From assembly GCA_023053685.1 (NCBI GenBank), contig JALIGW010000002.1, positions 39,578,720 through 39,642,719 on the forward strand: a stretch of DNA of 64,000 nt, read 5' to 3'. The translations under genes were made by a program, and so were the position numbers. This document shows positions 21,290-33,311 of the stretch, piece after piece (position 1 is the stretch's first letter; each line of letters begins with the position of its first letter). The DNA is from Diadophis punctatus similis (Eukaryota > Chordata > Lepidosauria > Squamata > Dipsadidae). Below the pieces are notes generated by a model. The model was not told the origin of the DNA. It saw only the letters and a list, made by a program, of their open reading frames with translations, and searched no databases.

Positions 21290-21855
21290 TTGGCTCATTT
21301 TATTTTATTTATTTTTATTTTATTTGCGATTCTTGTAGGTCGCCCTACTCCCTGAGGACTCAGGGTGGCGTACAACATATATAAGAACAGCTAAATAGTA
21401 TCAAAAAAATACAATAAAAACAACAATAGAAAAATAGTAATTAAAAGCGATAAAACAACACAAGCAACAGTCACAATCACTCCGCCTGCAGGAAGAGCCA
21501 TGTCTTAATGGCTTTCCGGAAGGCCAGCAAGGTGAGAATGATTCGGATCTCTGGGGGGGAGTTGGTTCCAGAGAGCCAGAGCTCCCACAGAGAAGGCTCT
21601 CCCCCTAGGGCCCGCCAACTGGCATTGTTTGGTTGAAGGGACCTGGAGGAGACCGACTCTGTGGGATCTAACTGGTCACAGGGATGTATGAGGTAGGATG
21701 CGGTCCTGAAGATAATCTGGTTCTGAGCCATGTAGGGCTTTAAAGATGATGATCAACACCTTGAATTGCACCCGGAGACCAATGGGCAACCAATGCAGCT
21801 GGCAGAGTATGGGTGTTACCTGGGTGTATCTGGCAACACCCACCACAGCTCACTT
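21290..21855 (-). mobile_element. CR1/L2-type LINE 3' end with ORF2 terminus
   Basis: The minus-strand frame at 21477-21731 ends GTNSPPEIRI...LAFRKAIKTWLFLQAE, then stop, matching the usual LINE ending (WNsLP.eir..ps...Fkr.LKTwLF). The 3' untranslated part at 21300-21390 reads GTTGTACGCCACCCTGAGTC on the minus strand and finishes in AAATAAAATAAA. About 80% alike by eye to 32440-32990. Confidence 0.82.
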
Positions 21856-23317
21856 TAAAAAGTTGCCCTCTTGTTTCTTTTTTACTTTGTGTTTTTGAAC
21901 TTACAATTTTCAGCTCCGGGAAAATTTTTTTCTTTTTTCTTTGGACATGTTCACCTTATGTCCTATGAATCACAGCAAATAATTGCATCAGAACCCATTG
22001 TTACCACATGGCAACAATTCTGTACAATTATATTTAACCCTCAAGCAGAGGCAGTGTCACACAAACTGCACTTTTACTACCGGTACTTTTCTGGGTATAA
22101 CTTCAATAACCTGATAGCCACTCAATTTTGCTACTTCTCTCCCTATCAGACCCTGGTCTTGCTTCATATGATCAGCTTCCAGAGATCAATGGCTGTAATA
22201 ATAACTTGTTTTCGTGACTTCCAAGGTATGATTCATGTGCTGCTTACTACCACTCAACTGATTTTGTGACGAGTGCTTTTGAAAAGTGTAGAAAGAAAAC
22301 ATTCAGAGCAACAAGGAAAATCAACAGATTTTATATTCATATTGTTTATTTAGAAATCTTTTCAATTTTGGTGCCCCATAAAATTTGGCACCTCAGGTAA
22401 CTCTATAAAGTTGATTAAGTATAGAACCGGACCTGAGTAATCAGATCACAACCTCCATAAATGCTAATATAACAATCTTTATACATTACATAAAAGATTT
22501 AAGTATTGAGAATGAGAGAAAGATTACTATTTTAACATCCCTATTATGGTTTCTATCTGAATTGGTTCCCAAATGATATTAATCAACCTGCAAAGGCTGA
22601 CCTTCAAGTCACAACCTACAATTCCTTTTACTTTTGTGTCATTCAGCAGTCCAGCCAGATTCATTAGTTTGGTAACTGGATTCAAGTAATCAAGGTAAAA
22701 TTAAAGTCACATTACTGTATTTCATTAAAATGAAAAAGAAAAACACCACCTGGAATACTATACGCTGTGTAATACAAGTACACTGTGATAAAACTGCTGA
22801 TATCATTTTCTCAGGAATTAATATATCAGTTCACAAAATGAATGTACTTTTTATTCATAACAATGCTTATTAGAATGTAAAGTCATGTAATTGACAATTA
22901 GAATATTTTTTTTCTATATAAAAGAATTGGGAACTCCTTGAATGAATGGAGCAACAAAATAAGACCAGGCTAATGAGATTGATTCACTTTCATAAAGTAT
23001 ACAAAAAGATGCAGAGCTGAATGGCTTTGGAATCATTCACTGGCTCTATGAAAGAAAGCTATAGTATAACTTGGTTATTAATGTTTACATACTAACATTG
23101 GCAGTGTTGGCCTAGCCTTTTTTATCTTCACAGAATCATTTAAAAGGTTTATCTTTCTTTTTCTCTTTTGCCTTCCTAGCTTCTTTCTCAGTATATAAAA
23201 GGCTTAAATAAAAGGAAATAGTAGAGAATGCATTTATTTATTATTTAACATGCTCTGAATTTCATATTGGAAATTTTATTATGTACAAGGTATTTTCTTT
23301 CCATCTTTATCATAATA

Positions 23318-23318
<1 letters not shown>
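21856..23318. other. no recognised feature; one 132-codon open frame
   Basis: The plus frame at 21871-22269 is open for 132 codons, with a hydrophobic start and no recognised motif. AT-rich composition makes this plausible by chance. The rest has no repeat signature. Confidence 0.35.

Positions 23319-23319
<1 letters not shown>

Positions 23320-23397
<78 letters not shown>
23320..23397. repeat. (CT)n microsatellite, about 78 bp
   Basis: About 38 uninterrupted CT units. Confidence 0.98.
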
Positions 23398-23401
<4 letters not shown>

Positions 23402-23819
23402 TTTCATTATGTAATAAAGCTTTCCTCTTCCTCTCTGAGAGCAACACTTAAGACTTTGTAAAAGCAGAATGCCATCCTGAGGCTACAGATTGTGCATTCT
23501 TGCATTATGCGACATATGCAATTGGATTTTATGTTTTGTCTTTTGTATGCAATCTATCTGTACATTTTAAGAACAGAAGCGGAAGCAACATGAATAAGTC
23601 AATATTTTTTTCAAATATACATAGGAAATGTCAAGCATTTCAATAGAAAAGCACATTTGTGATCTTGCAATTCATTAGTAAAGCATTATTAAACTTTCTA
23701 CAGATAACTGTGGTTTATATAATATATGCTATACAGTACATGGCTTATATTAGGTATATGTTGAAAAACAGAGTAGAACACCCAGGCCTTTAGTAAGTAT
23801 AATTGAACCCCTTTTCCTC

Positions 23820-23965
23820 TTGATCTTGATCTTTATTTCCACCTGGGTGTGTATGCTATCTTTGGTTTTGTTTTCTTTTGTACTGTTTTGTTGTTTTTAT
23901 GTTCGTAAACCACACAGAGTTTCTAGGTGTTGAGACAAAATTTACATTTTAACTATAATAATTAC
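23820..23965 (+). repeat. probable LINE 3' end
   Basis: GTTCGTAAACCACACAGAGT...GAGACAAAATTTACATTTTAA resembles the 'aaaccgcccagagt...ggcggtatacaaat' 3' end of CR1/L2-type LINEs. Confidence 0.4.
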
Positions 23966-26070
23966 ACATGTGACAATACCCTTAACACCATCAAACAACA
24001 ACATCTGCCTATCCCAGTTCCTTGGAAGGGACTTGATATGTGGACAATAATTCCAAATCCGGTCTAAACATCTGGCTGACTTTGCAACCAACCATAAGAA
24101 CAATCCATTTTCTTTCTTCCAACCAGTATATAATCACTAATTGATGGATAGAGTTCCAAATCCTGCCATGAAAACTGTAAGCATTGTCACTAGCAGTCAA
24201 CAACTACGGTTTTATTAATTTATTCAAGTATGTGCTGTCCAATGACATCTCCCAGCTGCCGATCTGTTGGTTCTGGCAGGCTACTTCATTAGGAATGGAT
24301 GAGGATTTTAAAACCTCCATAACAAATCTTAAATTGTATCACATGCTAGAAATAGTCTCCTGTAACTGTGATTAGAGCAATATGTCATCTGACTTGAACT
24401 AATCTTGTAACATCAAAAGGAAAAAGAAATACTAGTGTGATATGTCTTCTGAGGCTTACTTTATATCTAGGGACATTTCCTACTTACAAGTTCTGACAAG
24501 GCTCTTGGAACATATTATCAGCTCTCTGATTTTTTTTTTCCCAGGAAGAAGCAGGGTATGGAATAGTTGGATCAAGGGTGAAGTCTCAAAATGAGTTCAT
24601 CAGAAAATCTTCCAGGCAGTGACAGTAAAGAAATAGTATTTGCTATCATGACACTTGTAAGAATACTAGACAACAGACCGCAATTTCTGTCATAGTGAGT
24701 TGAGTTATTGATGAATTCAGCAACTAAAAGTGGTTCCTTCCATTGGACCAAGATGCCATCTTTTTTATCAGTCAAGTCATGTTTTAGTTTGTAGTGTAAG
24801 GCTGTGGACAAACTACTTGCAGAATTAAGGCTCATGAGTTGATTCTTTAATCCTTCTTAGCAAATCTGTCGCTTCTTAGCTGATGGTGCAAACTTTGAAA
24901 CTAAAAAATTCTTTCAGTGGAGACATGCTGACAAATATACTGAAAAAGACAGACATACAGAGAAAAAAAACCTATTATAACCCTTAGTTATTACCATCCA
25001 GTATTCAATGTCCATTCTTAAGCAACATTTGGGTTGTGTTTTCTTACCTGCAGATATCCTTGTTGACACTTATTATTTAAATCCACTCTGGTTTTTGGTA
25101 AGATTGTCTTAGCGGATGACACTAACAGATCTGCCTTTTGTATGCCACGAATCTGCAGAAAAGACCTGCCAATAAGTAGCCAAATTAATGAATGCCTACA
25201 TGACAACACATCAAATTTCAGATATATTTGTATATGAACTACCCTTAATGCTGAACAAATACTAAATGATTCACCCCAAAGATACACGATCAGTTCAAGC
25301 AATCGCTGGTTAAATTTGTATTCATTAGAAATTAGCAGATCTCCTTAAAAATATAACCATTTTGTGGAAGGAAACCTTTGTCTTCATAATGGTGGAGTGG
25401 AGGATATCTATTCTATGCTATAGAATATTAGGAAATTAATCAATTATCCTCAAAGATGAATGGTACCTGATGAATTTTGTTTTAAAAAGTGACATATGTC
25501 TCTTTGTTTGATTGAAACATTGAAAACTGCATTCTGTTTAGATATTCTACCTAGCCAGAATATGTTCTTTGTATTCTTTTCACTGTATAAAAGTGCTTTG
25601 ATTGTCAAACACAAAAAAGACAGGGTATAAATCCAATAATACATAAAAATACAAATAATAAATTTGTCACTTTTATTTTCTGAGAAGTATCAAGCACAGT
25701 ATTCTTTTAAGACTTCTAGCTGAAGTTGGCCTGGATAGCTTGTGATTAAGTACCTACAGTGCTTCTGGATGGGCATGGTTTATTAGTATGTGTCTTCTTA
25801 AAATGACCTCTGAGATGGATGAAAGGGAATAAACTGTAGTTGACAGAATTTGGCAAAGATGTTGAACCAATTCTAGACTATGGCTTGCTTGGGCTTTTTT
25901 TTTCATGTTCTAAGTATAATTGTTAGGTTGCTTTTCAGATTTTAAGTTTTATTTTTCTATTTTTCCTTTGCCATTTTAAGCTTCATGGAAAATTATTTTT
26001 GAAGAATGGTCTTTAATTAATATATCTTAGTAACTAATCTATTTATCTTTAATCAATATATCTTCAATCA
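23966..26070. other. no recognised feature
   Basis: AT-rich. The longest frames (24572-24835 and 25018-25302, minus) show no family motif. Confidence 0.4.
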
Positions 26071-26074
26071 TAAT

Positions 26075-26148
26075 TATGGAATCTCTATGTCACCTTGTAG
26101 AGAAGATGGGCAGCATACAAATTTCATAAATAAATAAATACATGTAAC
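26075..26148 (+). repeat. LINE 3' tail fragment, hAT target
   Basis: AATCTCTATGTCACCTTGTA...ATGGGCAGCATACAAATTT and (AAAT)n; the hAT at 26149 inserted at its end. Confidence 0.5.
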
Positions 26149-26462
26149 CAGTAGTGAGTTCCTACCGGTGCTGTGTGGGACGCCACACCGGTAGGAGCCT
26201 GGCGATGATGTCATTTTTAGGCACTTTTTCCAGATTCTCCGCATCCTGAGCTGTCGGAAAAAAGCCCTCCCACCCACCCTTGTTTTAATACCGACCTTTA
26301 TTCTTCCTCCGAAGCACAGCTGAGAAGCTCCTCAGCTGTGTTTCGGTTTGCAATGTTGTCCTAAGCATGTGCGGAGGTGAAATCACCCGATGGAACACAA
26401 GTTCACTTCTGCGCATGCTCGCGATGCGCACCGGTAGCGAAAATAACCGGAACCCTCCTCTG
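26149..26462. mobile_element. non-autonomous hAT, ACCGGT-type family, copy 3
   Basis: Starts CAGTAGTGAGTTCCTACC, ends GGAACCCTCCTCTG, with a perfect 8-bp TSD CATGTAAC (26141-26148, 26463-26470). The interior shares AAGCACAGCTGAG...CTCAGCTGTGTTTCGG with copies 2 and 4. Confidence 0.95.
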
Positions 26463-26739
26463 CATGTAACCACTTTGTTTCTAAAATTTTGGGAATCTAA
26501 TGAAGCAGAAGTCAATTGATATATTTACTATCAAGTTAATGTTGACTGTCATTGACTGCATAGATAGATCTATTCCAGGATAATCTATGCACAACTGGCT
26601 CTTCAGATTTTCCAGCAATGCACGAATCACTATAATAGAATCCTACTTTATTGCTGATCATCCACTTCTCTTCAAGTTTTTGTAGTATTAGCTTTTTTAA
26701 TTGAGCTTAGTTTTTGCATGATGTATCCAATTTTTAAAA

Positions 26740-27340
26740 TTTATTTATCAAATTTAGAAATACAATAATTCGAGCCTAGTTATTTGTTTCTTGAGTAAGA
26801 ATTCTGGATTGATTTGCTGTATGATCCACTGGTTTGTTTTCTTTGCTATCTGTAGTATTCTCAGGAGTCGTCTCCAACGCCAACATTTCAAAACATCAGT
26901 ACTCTTTCTGTCCTGCTTCTTCAAAGTCCTACTTTTGCTTCCATAAAGGGACACACGGGAAACTACTGCCACCAAGAACCTGATCTTTATTGGTACAGAC
27001 ATGTCCCAGGATCTTCGTGACTACTTTTCCAAATGCTTGTCTGCAGTGAATTTCTTGACTACTGATTTCTTTACGGTGGATAGTTGATCCTAAAGGACAG
27101 AAGCTGTCCATCACTTCCATCGCTTCATTTTCAGTTCTAAGGCTGCTTGCTCTTCTTGTTGTCATTTGTTAGGCCTTCTTGTAATTTTAGTCAGAATGTT
27201 CACTGTGATCCTTGATTTTTATTACAACAGCTTTCAGATCAGTTGCATTTTTTAACTATTAAATATCATCAGCATAGCACAACTTACTGATTTGTTTCCC
27301 TCTGTTTTTAGTACTACAGTACTACAGATATTTTCTTATA
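26740..27340 (-). mobile_element. BovB (RTE) LINE RT fragment
   Basis: Minus-strand translation gives the RT catalytic box YADD (codons at 27265-27276), then NEAMEVMDSFCPLGSTI, then frames ending SLYGSKSRTLKK, CWRWRRLLRI and NQWIIQQINPEF. BovB ORF2 has the same order after YADD (vedfvfLGS.i, MYGcEsWT.kk, .CWRRLLRvpWT, Ns.sI..INPE). Frameshifts and stops are present. The LINE lacks endonuclease and its own 3' end here. Confidence 0.87.
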
Positions 27341-27375
27341 AGAATCCCTTGAAGATTTAGCGTAGAAGATGAATA

Positions 27376-27772
27376 CAGGTATTCCTCAATGTACGACCAC
27401 AACTAAGCCCAAAATTTATGTTGCTAAGTGAGAAATTTGTTAAGTGAGTTTTGTCCCATTTTATGACTTTTCTTGTCCCATTTGTTAAGTGAACCACTGC
27501 AGTTGTTAAGTTAGTAACATGATTGATAAGTGAATTTCGCTTCCCCATGGACTTCGCTTGTCAGAAGGCTGCAAAAGGAGATCACATTGCCCTGGGAAAC
27601 TGCATCTGTCATAAATATGAACCAGTTGTCAAGCATCCAAATGTAAATCACATGACCATGGGGATACTGCAACAGTCATAAGTGTGAAAAAATAGTGATA
27701 AGTCACTTTTTTCAGTGCTGTTGTGACTTTGAATAGTCACTAAATGAACTGTTGAAAGTTGAGAACTACCTG
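27376..27772. mobile_element. 397-bp pogo/Tigger-like MITE
   Basis: Ends CAGGTATTCCTCAATGTACG and AAAGTTGAGAACTACCTG are inverted copies, flanked by TA on both sides (27374-27375, 27773-27774). A CAGG..TCCTC end with TA duplication fits the pogo/Tigger branch of Tc1/mariner. Non-coding; the interior has repeated TTGTTAAGTGA words. Confidence 0.82.
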
Positions 27773-27774
27773 TA

Positions 27775-28155
27775 CAGAAGGAATGAGTATAGAGTCTTGC
27801 GTTAGCCTTTTGAAGTAGCCCAACAGAAGCACAACAATGAATCATAGCTCTATCTTTACTGTAAAGTTACATTAAAAGAACCTTGCAAGACTGAAAGTAT
27901 TTCTTCCGTCTCTTCCTTTTATCCTAAAATCTAAGAAGTGAACCCTTTTCCTTCTGTGGTCTGAGATACTTTTACATGCCTTGTTCACACTGAGATAACA
28001 ATAAACTGAACTTCAGTTTACTTAAGGCTTTCATAGCCTGTCTCTTTCCAGATGCATTAGAATTAAAACATAACTTTGGATCACATCTGGAAGGCATTGG
28101 CAATACATGCATTGGTTTATGGACTCTTCAGCATTGTTTTAAAGAGGCGATATTG
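27775..28155. other. no recognised feature
   Basis: AT-rich unique sequence. Confidence 0.4.
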
Positions 28156-28159
28156 ACTG

Positions 28160-28415
28160 AGAGCCCGTTTGCTCCAATGCTTAAGCCTCCAAGCTAGAAA
28201 GCCTGAGACTGTGAGTTCAAGTCCTGCCTTAGCCAAGAAGCCAGCTGAGTGACTTTGGCCAGTCCCTCTCTTTCAGCACAACCTATCTCACAGGTTTGTT
28301 GTTGAGGGAAAAATAGGAGGAAAAAGGTGTGCTGGATATGTTCTCCACCTTGAGTTATTTATAAAAATAATGAAGATGGGATACAAACAAACAAACAAAC
28401 AAATAAATAAAATAT
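28160..28415 (+). mobile_element. Sauria-type tRNA-derived SINE
   Basis: Contains CTAGAAAGCCTGAGACTGTG, GTTCAAGTCCTGCC (B box), CAGCTGAGTGACTTTGGCCA, CAACCTATCTCACAGGTTTG and TTGTTGAGGG, then a (CAAA)n/(TAAA)n tail at 28384-28411. The head is degraded. Confidence 0.78.
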
Positions 28416-28923
28416 CTATTTCTTTGTTTTCAAATATTTTCCTATCAATTTACCATTAAGATACATAAAACAGAGGTATCTTTTTTAAATGGACACTACA
28501 AGGTATGTCATATGAATTTAATGAATATTAAGAATTATTTTTCATTGTGCTGTATTGCCATAGCTAGTGGGAGAATCATCTGAAGTTTTTTTTGCTGGAT
28601 ATTTTAAGAAGAATGTCATTTGCATAAAATAATATATTAGACCTATTAATAAATTTAATTACATTTACTGCCAGAATCTGAACACATTACCCTATATTTC
28701 ATCCTGAATGTGCCAAATTCTTCAAGGATCATTAGTAGTATTCTGTCTTGGTCGGCATGCTTTAACTTAATCAACTTAGTTTCTCCCAGGAGGGTAGTAT
28801 TCTTTTCTTTTCATAATCTTAAATTAACAACTTTGCTGGAAAACTAATGGCTCTTCCCATATATTGTGAAATCATATAAAGATTAGTGCTGAGCCACACT
28901 TCAGATTCAGTTCCAGAAAGGTG
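28416..28923. other. no recognised feature
   Basis: AT-rich unique sequence. Confidence 0.4.
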
Positions 28924-28931
28924 CTTTAGAG

Positions 28932-29717
28932 CAGCGGTCTCCAACTGGTGGTCCATGGACCACTCATGGTCCGTGAGAAAATTTTGGTGGTCTGCAGAAA
29001 AATTATTTGCATTTTTTATATTGCACTAAATCAGGGGTCCTCAAACTATGGCTCCTGGGCCAGATACATGCAGTGAACATTTGTGTTGCTGCAGAGAGTC
29101 TCCCCCTTCAGGGTCTTTTTGTGCGGGTAAAGGGGGGCAGAAATTCTGACTTGGGGTCTGCTTCAGCCTCCGGGTGCAGGGCTTTGGGCGAAGGCTGGAG
29201 GAAAGTGCTGTTGGTGGTGAAGAGCCAGAGGACCTTGTTCCAGTGGGACTGCATCATGGGCTGGAAGTGGCTCACCATCTCAACCCTCTGAGCCTCCAGG
29301 TGCCAGTACCTGGCCTTGCACTCCCGCAGGTCTTCCCTCTGCTTGGAAAGCCTATAGTCATAGTCCTCAGTGAGGTGCTTCTGCTGAGCCTCCTTCTCGT
29401 TCAGATACAATTTGAACTGAGCCAGCTGTTTTGCCAACTCTTTCTCATGGGGGCTGCTTAACTCAACAACTGCTTCCTATTGGGGCCCTAAGGAGCCAGG
29501 GCAGACAGGCGAGGAATGACTGGGAGGGGAGGGGTGAGAAGAGGCCGTTGAGGCGCCCCTTGATGTGAGTGATGTTAAGTTGGCCACACCCACCCAGTCA
29601 CATGACCACCTAGCCACGCCCACCCAGCTGGTCATTAGGCAGATCATATTAGTGTTCTGCAGGATTTAAAATTATGAATTTAGTGGTCCCTGAGGTCCTA
29701 AAGGTTGGTGACCCCTG
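28932..29717. mobile_element. 786-bp hAT carrying a captured-looking coding segment
   Basis: Starts CAGCGGTCTCCAACTGG and ends AAAGGTTGGTGACCCCTG, with a perfect 8-bp TSD CTTTAGAG (28924-28931, 29718-29725). Inside, a second hAT-like left end (CAGGGGTCCTCAAACTATGG) occurs at 29032, without a matching right end. The GGGCGTGG-type module is present inverted at 29566-29640. A coiled-coil reading frame lies at 29108-29475 on the minus strand. Confidence 0.9.
29108..29475 (-). pseudogene. open coiled-coil coding segment inside a hAT
   Basis: About 120 uninterrupted minus-strand codons contain VVELSSPHEKELAKQLAQFK, QREDLRECKARYWHLEAQR and EMVSHFQPMMQSHW. The region is rich in Glu, Lys, Gln and Arg with heptad-like Leu spacing, which suggests a coiled coil, followed by a Pro-rich stretch. 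It does not resemble any hAT transposase part I know. It looks like a piece of a host gene carried within the element. I cannot name the parent gene. No splice sites or start codon are convincing, so it is probably not an active gene. Confidence 0.55.
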
Positions 29718-29725
29718 CTTTAGAG

Positions 29726-30430
29726 TGTGTAGAAGTAGATTTGCCAATAACTTTTTAAATAACTACGTCTACATATTGATAAAGATCATTTTTGCTTAAT
29801 TGTTTATGGCATCTTCTAAGGTCTTCCAATCATTATGGACTGAAATAATATGGTAGACCAACTTTTTCACTTCAAGAATAACTGGATGATGCAATGAAAA
29901 ATGCTTTAAGTCAGCAGTGCTGAAAGGAGAAGAGTTAGTGATTAGGATAATTGACCATCTAGATTTAAAAAAAAACAGTTTAAAAAATGCTACTCAGTTA
30001 CATATTCTCATATATATTAAAGAAAAGGCAAGGAACCTCATTTGGCAGTCCCTTAGTTCTCACTCTGTGATGTTGATGATATGCTTATTTTTGTCTACCC
30101 AATAGTACATTTCATTTTATTTCAGGCAGTTGTTTATTTCAATTCTTTTTTTAACTTACAGATATTTTAATTATCCTGGGTTCATGGTGAACTGATATTT
30201 CCAGGAAGCAGCAAGTAGGAAGATATCAAGAGATGTGGAGAGGTGTCAGAAACAAGATGGGCTTCTAAGACAGAATATTTAAGCAAGTTCTACACTCTCT
30301 TACACTTATAATAAGTTGTAAATATTGCACAGCTGCTAATTAAAAAAATCAATTGGCTAGAGATTTAATAAAGACATTCTGTTTTTGGAATTTTCAAACA
30401 ATGCTTGAAATGAAAGGCAGTTTTCTTCCC
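29726..30430. other. no recognised feature
   Basis: AT-rich unique sequence. Confidence 0.4.
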
Positions 30431-30435
30431 AAAAA

Positions 30436-30934
30436 GTCCACTCTATAGCACCGGTAGCGGCCCGCTGGTGATGTCACAGTACCGGTGCGGTTGGTTGCCG
30501 GTGCCTGAGCGCTGCCATTTTTTTTTAAAAAATATTTTTTTAAAATTTTCTTCTGCACATGCCCAGAAGCCAAGTTTCCGGCACTGCTCATGCGCTGCCT
30601 TCCTACCCCACAGTGAGTCCAAGCAGGGGAGGATGGCTGAGGGAGCGCGTGAGACGCTGAAAAAACGGGCGGCAGGAGCTATCTCCATTCCCCTCCCTTC
30701 AGCAGTCCAAGAAGCCACGAACGCGCGGTGATGATCCTAGGCATTTTTGCACATTCAAGGCTTCTCGAGCTGCTGAGGGGAGGGGGAATGGGCAGGGGAA
30801 TGGGCAGCAGGACCTATCTTAGTTCCCCTCCCTTCAGCAGTCCGAGAAGCCACACCCACCTGGTCACTGGCAAGCCACATCCACAAAATAAGCCACGCCC
30901 ACAGAGTGGTAGTAAAAAAATTAGGAACCCGCCC

Positions 30935-30937
<3 letters not shown>
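30436..30937. mobile_element. hAT, ACCGGT-type long subfamily, 5' truncated
   Basis: Begins inside the element at GTCCACTCTATAGCACCGG, the same point as base 49106 in the longer copy, and keeps the right end GGAACCCGCCCCTG. The interior holds CGCATGCCCAGAAG-type sequence, CCCCTCCCTTCAGCAGTCC repeated, and an inverted GGGCGTGG-type module (AGCCACGCCCACAGAGTGG). Confidence 0.85.
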
Positions 30938-31170
<233 letters not shown>

Positions 31171-31548
31171 CCGTATTTTTCAGAGTATAAGACGCACTGG
31201 AGTATAAGACGCACCTTAGTTTTGGGGGAGGAAAACAAGGGAAAAAGGCCTCTGCCTCCCAGCAATTTGCCAAACAGCAAACAGCAAACAGCACAGATGA
31301 TATACACTGCTTGCTGTGTATTTCTGTGCATGTGTGCCTGACCCATAGAAATATCAAAGAATTGGAGAAATGTACATTATGCCAGAAAGTTTTCTTAAAT
31401 GTAGTCACACTAACTCTTCCCAATTATTTAAATAGATCTACTCCAAGGTAAGTCAGGATTTAACTCTAATACTAAACAGGACACTGTTACATTTCAGACT
31501 ATACTTGTACAGAGCTGTTAAAATTAATTAAAATTTCTGGAAGTATAC
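31171..31548 (+). mobile_element. TA-target MITE (CCGTATTTTTCGG family), left part
   Basis: Left end CCGTATTTTTCAGAGTATAA with the doubled subterminal unit GAGTATAAGACGCAC. The body matches 55228-55620 (AAACAAGG, CAAACAGCAAACAG, TTTCTGTGCATGTGTGCC, AGGACACTGTTACATTTCAG). The right half is missing. Confidence 0.85.
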
Positions 31549-32435
31549 AATAATAGTGCCTTATAAATTTCAGGGTGTCTTCTAAAACAGGGTAGAAAGT
31601 GGGTAAAGCTAATATAAAATTCCAAACATGGAAATAATGACAGAAACAAAAAGTATCCAACCCTATTGAAATCAGTTGTGCTTGGAATAGCAAAAGATTT
31701 CATATTGAAAATATTGTTTGTTATCATATCATTTTTAGCTATCATTCGGAATTATGGAAGAAAATGGCATGGAAGTGGGAAGCGAACTGTAATGTAGTTT
31801 TTGACAGTAAATGAGAGTATATATATCAGCTTCATACTATGACAAGCAAATGTACCTCCCCTCACAACAGTGATCTTGGCAAATTTTGCTATTTTTAAAA
31901 AGGTCCATTAAAGATATGTGTGTAATTGGTTCTTTTGCATGAGAAAAGGCTTCGAGACTGTCAGAATAATACTTTTATATTATTTTAAATATCAGTTGCA
32001 TATTTTTTCTTAATGCACAGTGTATTTGTGATTTCAACATTGTTGGGAGCAAAGTAGCAAAACAACAGAGTACTAAAGATGTAGTCACATAAAAGGACCC
32101 ATCATTTTGACATAGAGAATAAGGAAACCCAGCGGTCATCGTGTTAGTCTAGGAATTGACTCTAGTTCACTCTCCAGCCACAGAAGCTCAATTTATGACT
32201 TTGGGTAACTGTCAGCCTTCCCAGGAAGACCAGATAGGAAACATGACCAGATGAGCTAATCATACTGTATTGCAAAGGCTATATTAACAGAATCTTACAA
32301 GCCTGAAATCTCCCACTGTCTTCTTTATAGCACAAGAAACTAGGATGTGTCCCTTCTGAGCTTCTTGATGTGCACACTAACCAACTGCAGACTAAGCCCT
32401 CTCTTATCTGACCATTCCCTAGGCAGCATCTTTTT
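31549..32435. other. no recognised feature
   Basis: AT-rich unique-looking DNA. Confidence 0.4.
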
Positions 32436-32439
32436 AGCA

Positions 32440-33290
32440 TATTTATTTATTTGTTTGTTTGTTTGTTTGTTTGTTTGTTCTTATAAGCCGCCCAATCCCG
32501 TAGGATTCAGGGCGGCATACAACAGAAAAAAGAACAATCAGCAAATACTATAAAACAATTTAAAAAATTAAAAAAGTTAAAAACCAGTCATCCATGAGGG
32601 CATTAAGATCTATTTTCACTCCTCCTGCAGGAAGAGCCATGTCTTAATGGCTTTCCAGAAGGCCAGCAAAGTGGGAATAGTTCGGATCTCTGGGGGTAGT
32701 TGGTTCCAGAGATTCAGAGCCCCCACAGAGAAGGCTCTCCCCCTTGGTCCCGCCAACCGACATTATTTGGTTGAAGGGACCTGGAGGAGACTGACTCTGT
32801 GGGACTAACTGGTCATAGGGATGTATGAGGTAGGATGCGGTCCCGAAGATAACCTGGTCCTAAGCCATGTAGGGGTTTAAAGATGATAATCAACACCTTG
32901 AATTGCACCCAGAGACCAATGGGCAACCAATGCAGCTGGCGGAGAATGGGTGTTACATGGGTGTATCTAGAGACACCCACCACAGCTCGCGCAGCCACAT
33001 TTTGTACCAGTTGAAATCTCCGGATACTTTTCAAGGGTAGCCCCATGTAGAGCGTGTTACAGTAGTCTAATCAAGAGGTTACAAGGGCATGAGTGACCGT
33101 GAGTAAAGCCTCCTTCTCCAAATATGGTCGCAATTGGTGCACCAGGCGAACCTGTGCAAAGGCACCCCTAGCCACAGCCATAAGATGTTGATCTAATTTT
33201 AGCTGTGGATTTAGGAGCACCCCCAAATTGCGAACCCGATCCAAGGGAGATAACATCTCCCAAAATTTCCCCCATATACAATTATATCAA
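32440..33290 (-). mobile_element. CR1/L2-type LINE 3' end
   Basis: Minus-strand frames contain RVRNLGVLLNPQLKLDQHL and ARGAFAQVRLVHQLRPYLEK (33071-33256), then, after a frame break, MGLPLKSIRRFQLVQNVAAR and THVTPILRQLHWLPIGLWVQ (32813-33046). This is the conserved RT C-terminal stretch of CR1/L2 LINEs. The 3' end has GCCGCCCTGAATCCTACGGG on the minus strand and closes in a (CAAA)n/(AAAT)n tail at 32442-32480. Confidence 0.88.
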
Positions 33291-33311
33291 GAAGACAATA
33301 TCTGTAACTTA

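Noticed and set aside
21871..22269. 132-codon open frame with hydrophobic start
   Set aside because: No motif, no splice context, AT-rich surroundings; chance is sufficient.
24572..24835. 87-codon minus frame that looks exon-like in composition
   Set aside because: No consistent splice sites and no family resemblance.
29032..29717. A complete inner hAT nested in the 28932 element
   Set aside because: Only a left terminus is seen; no right terminus or 8-bp duplication of CACTAAAT.
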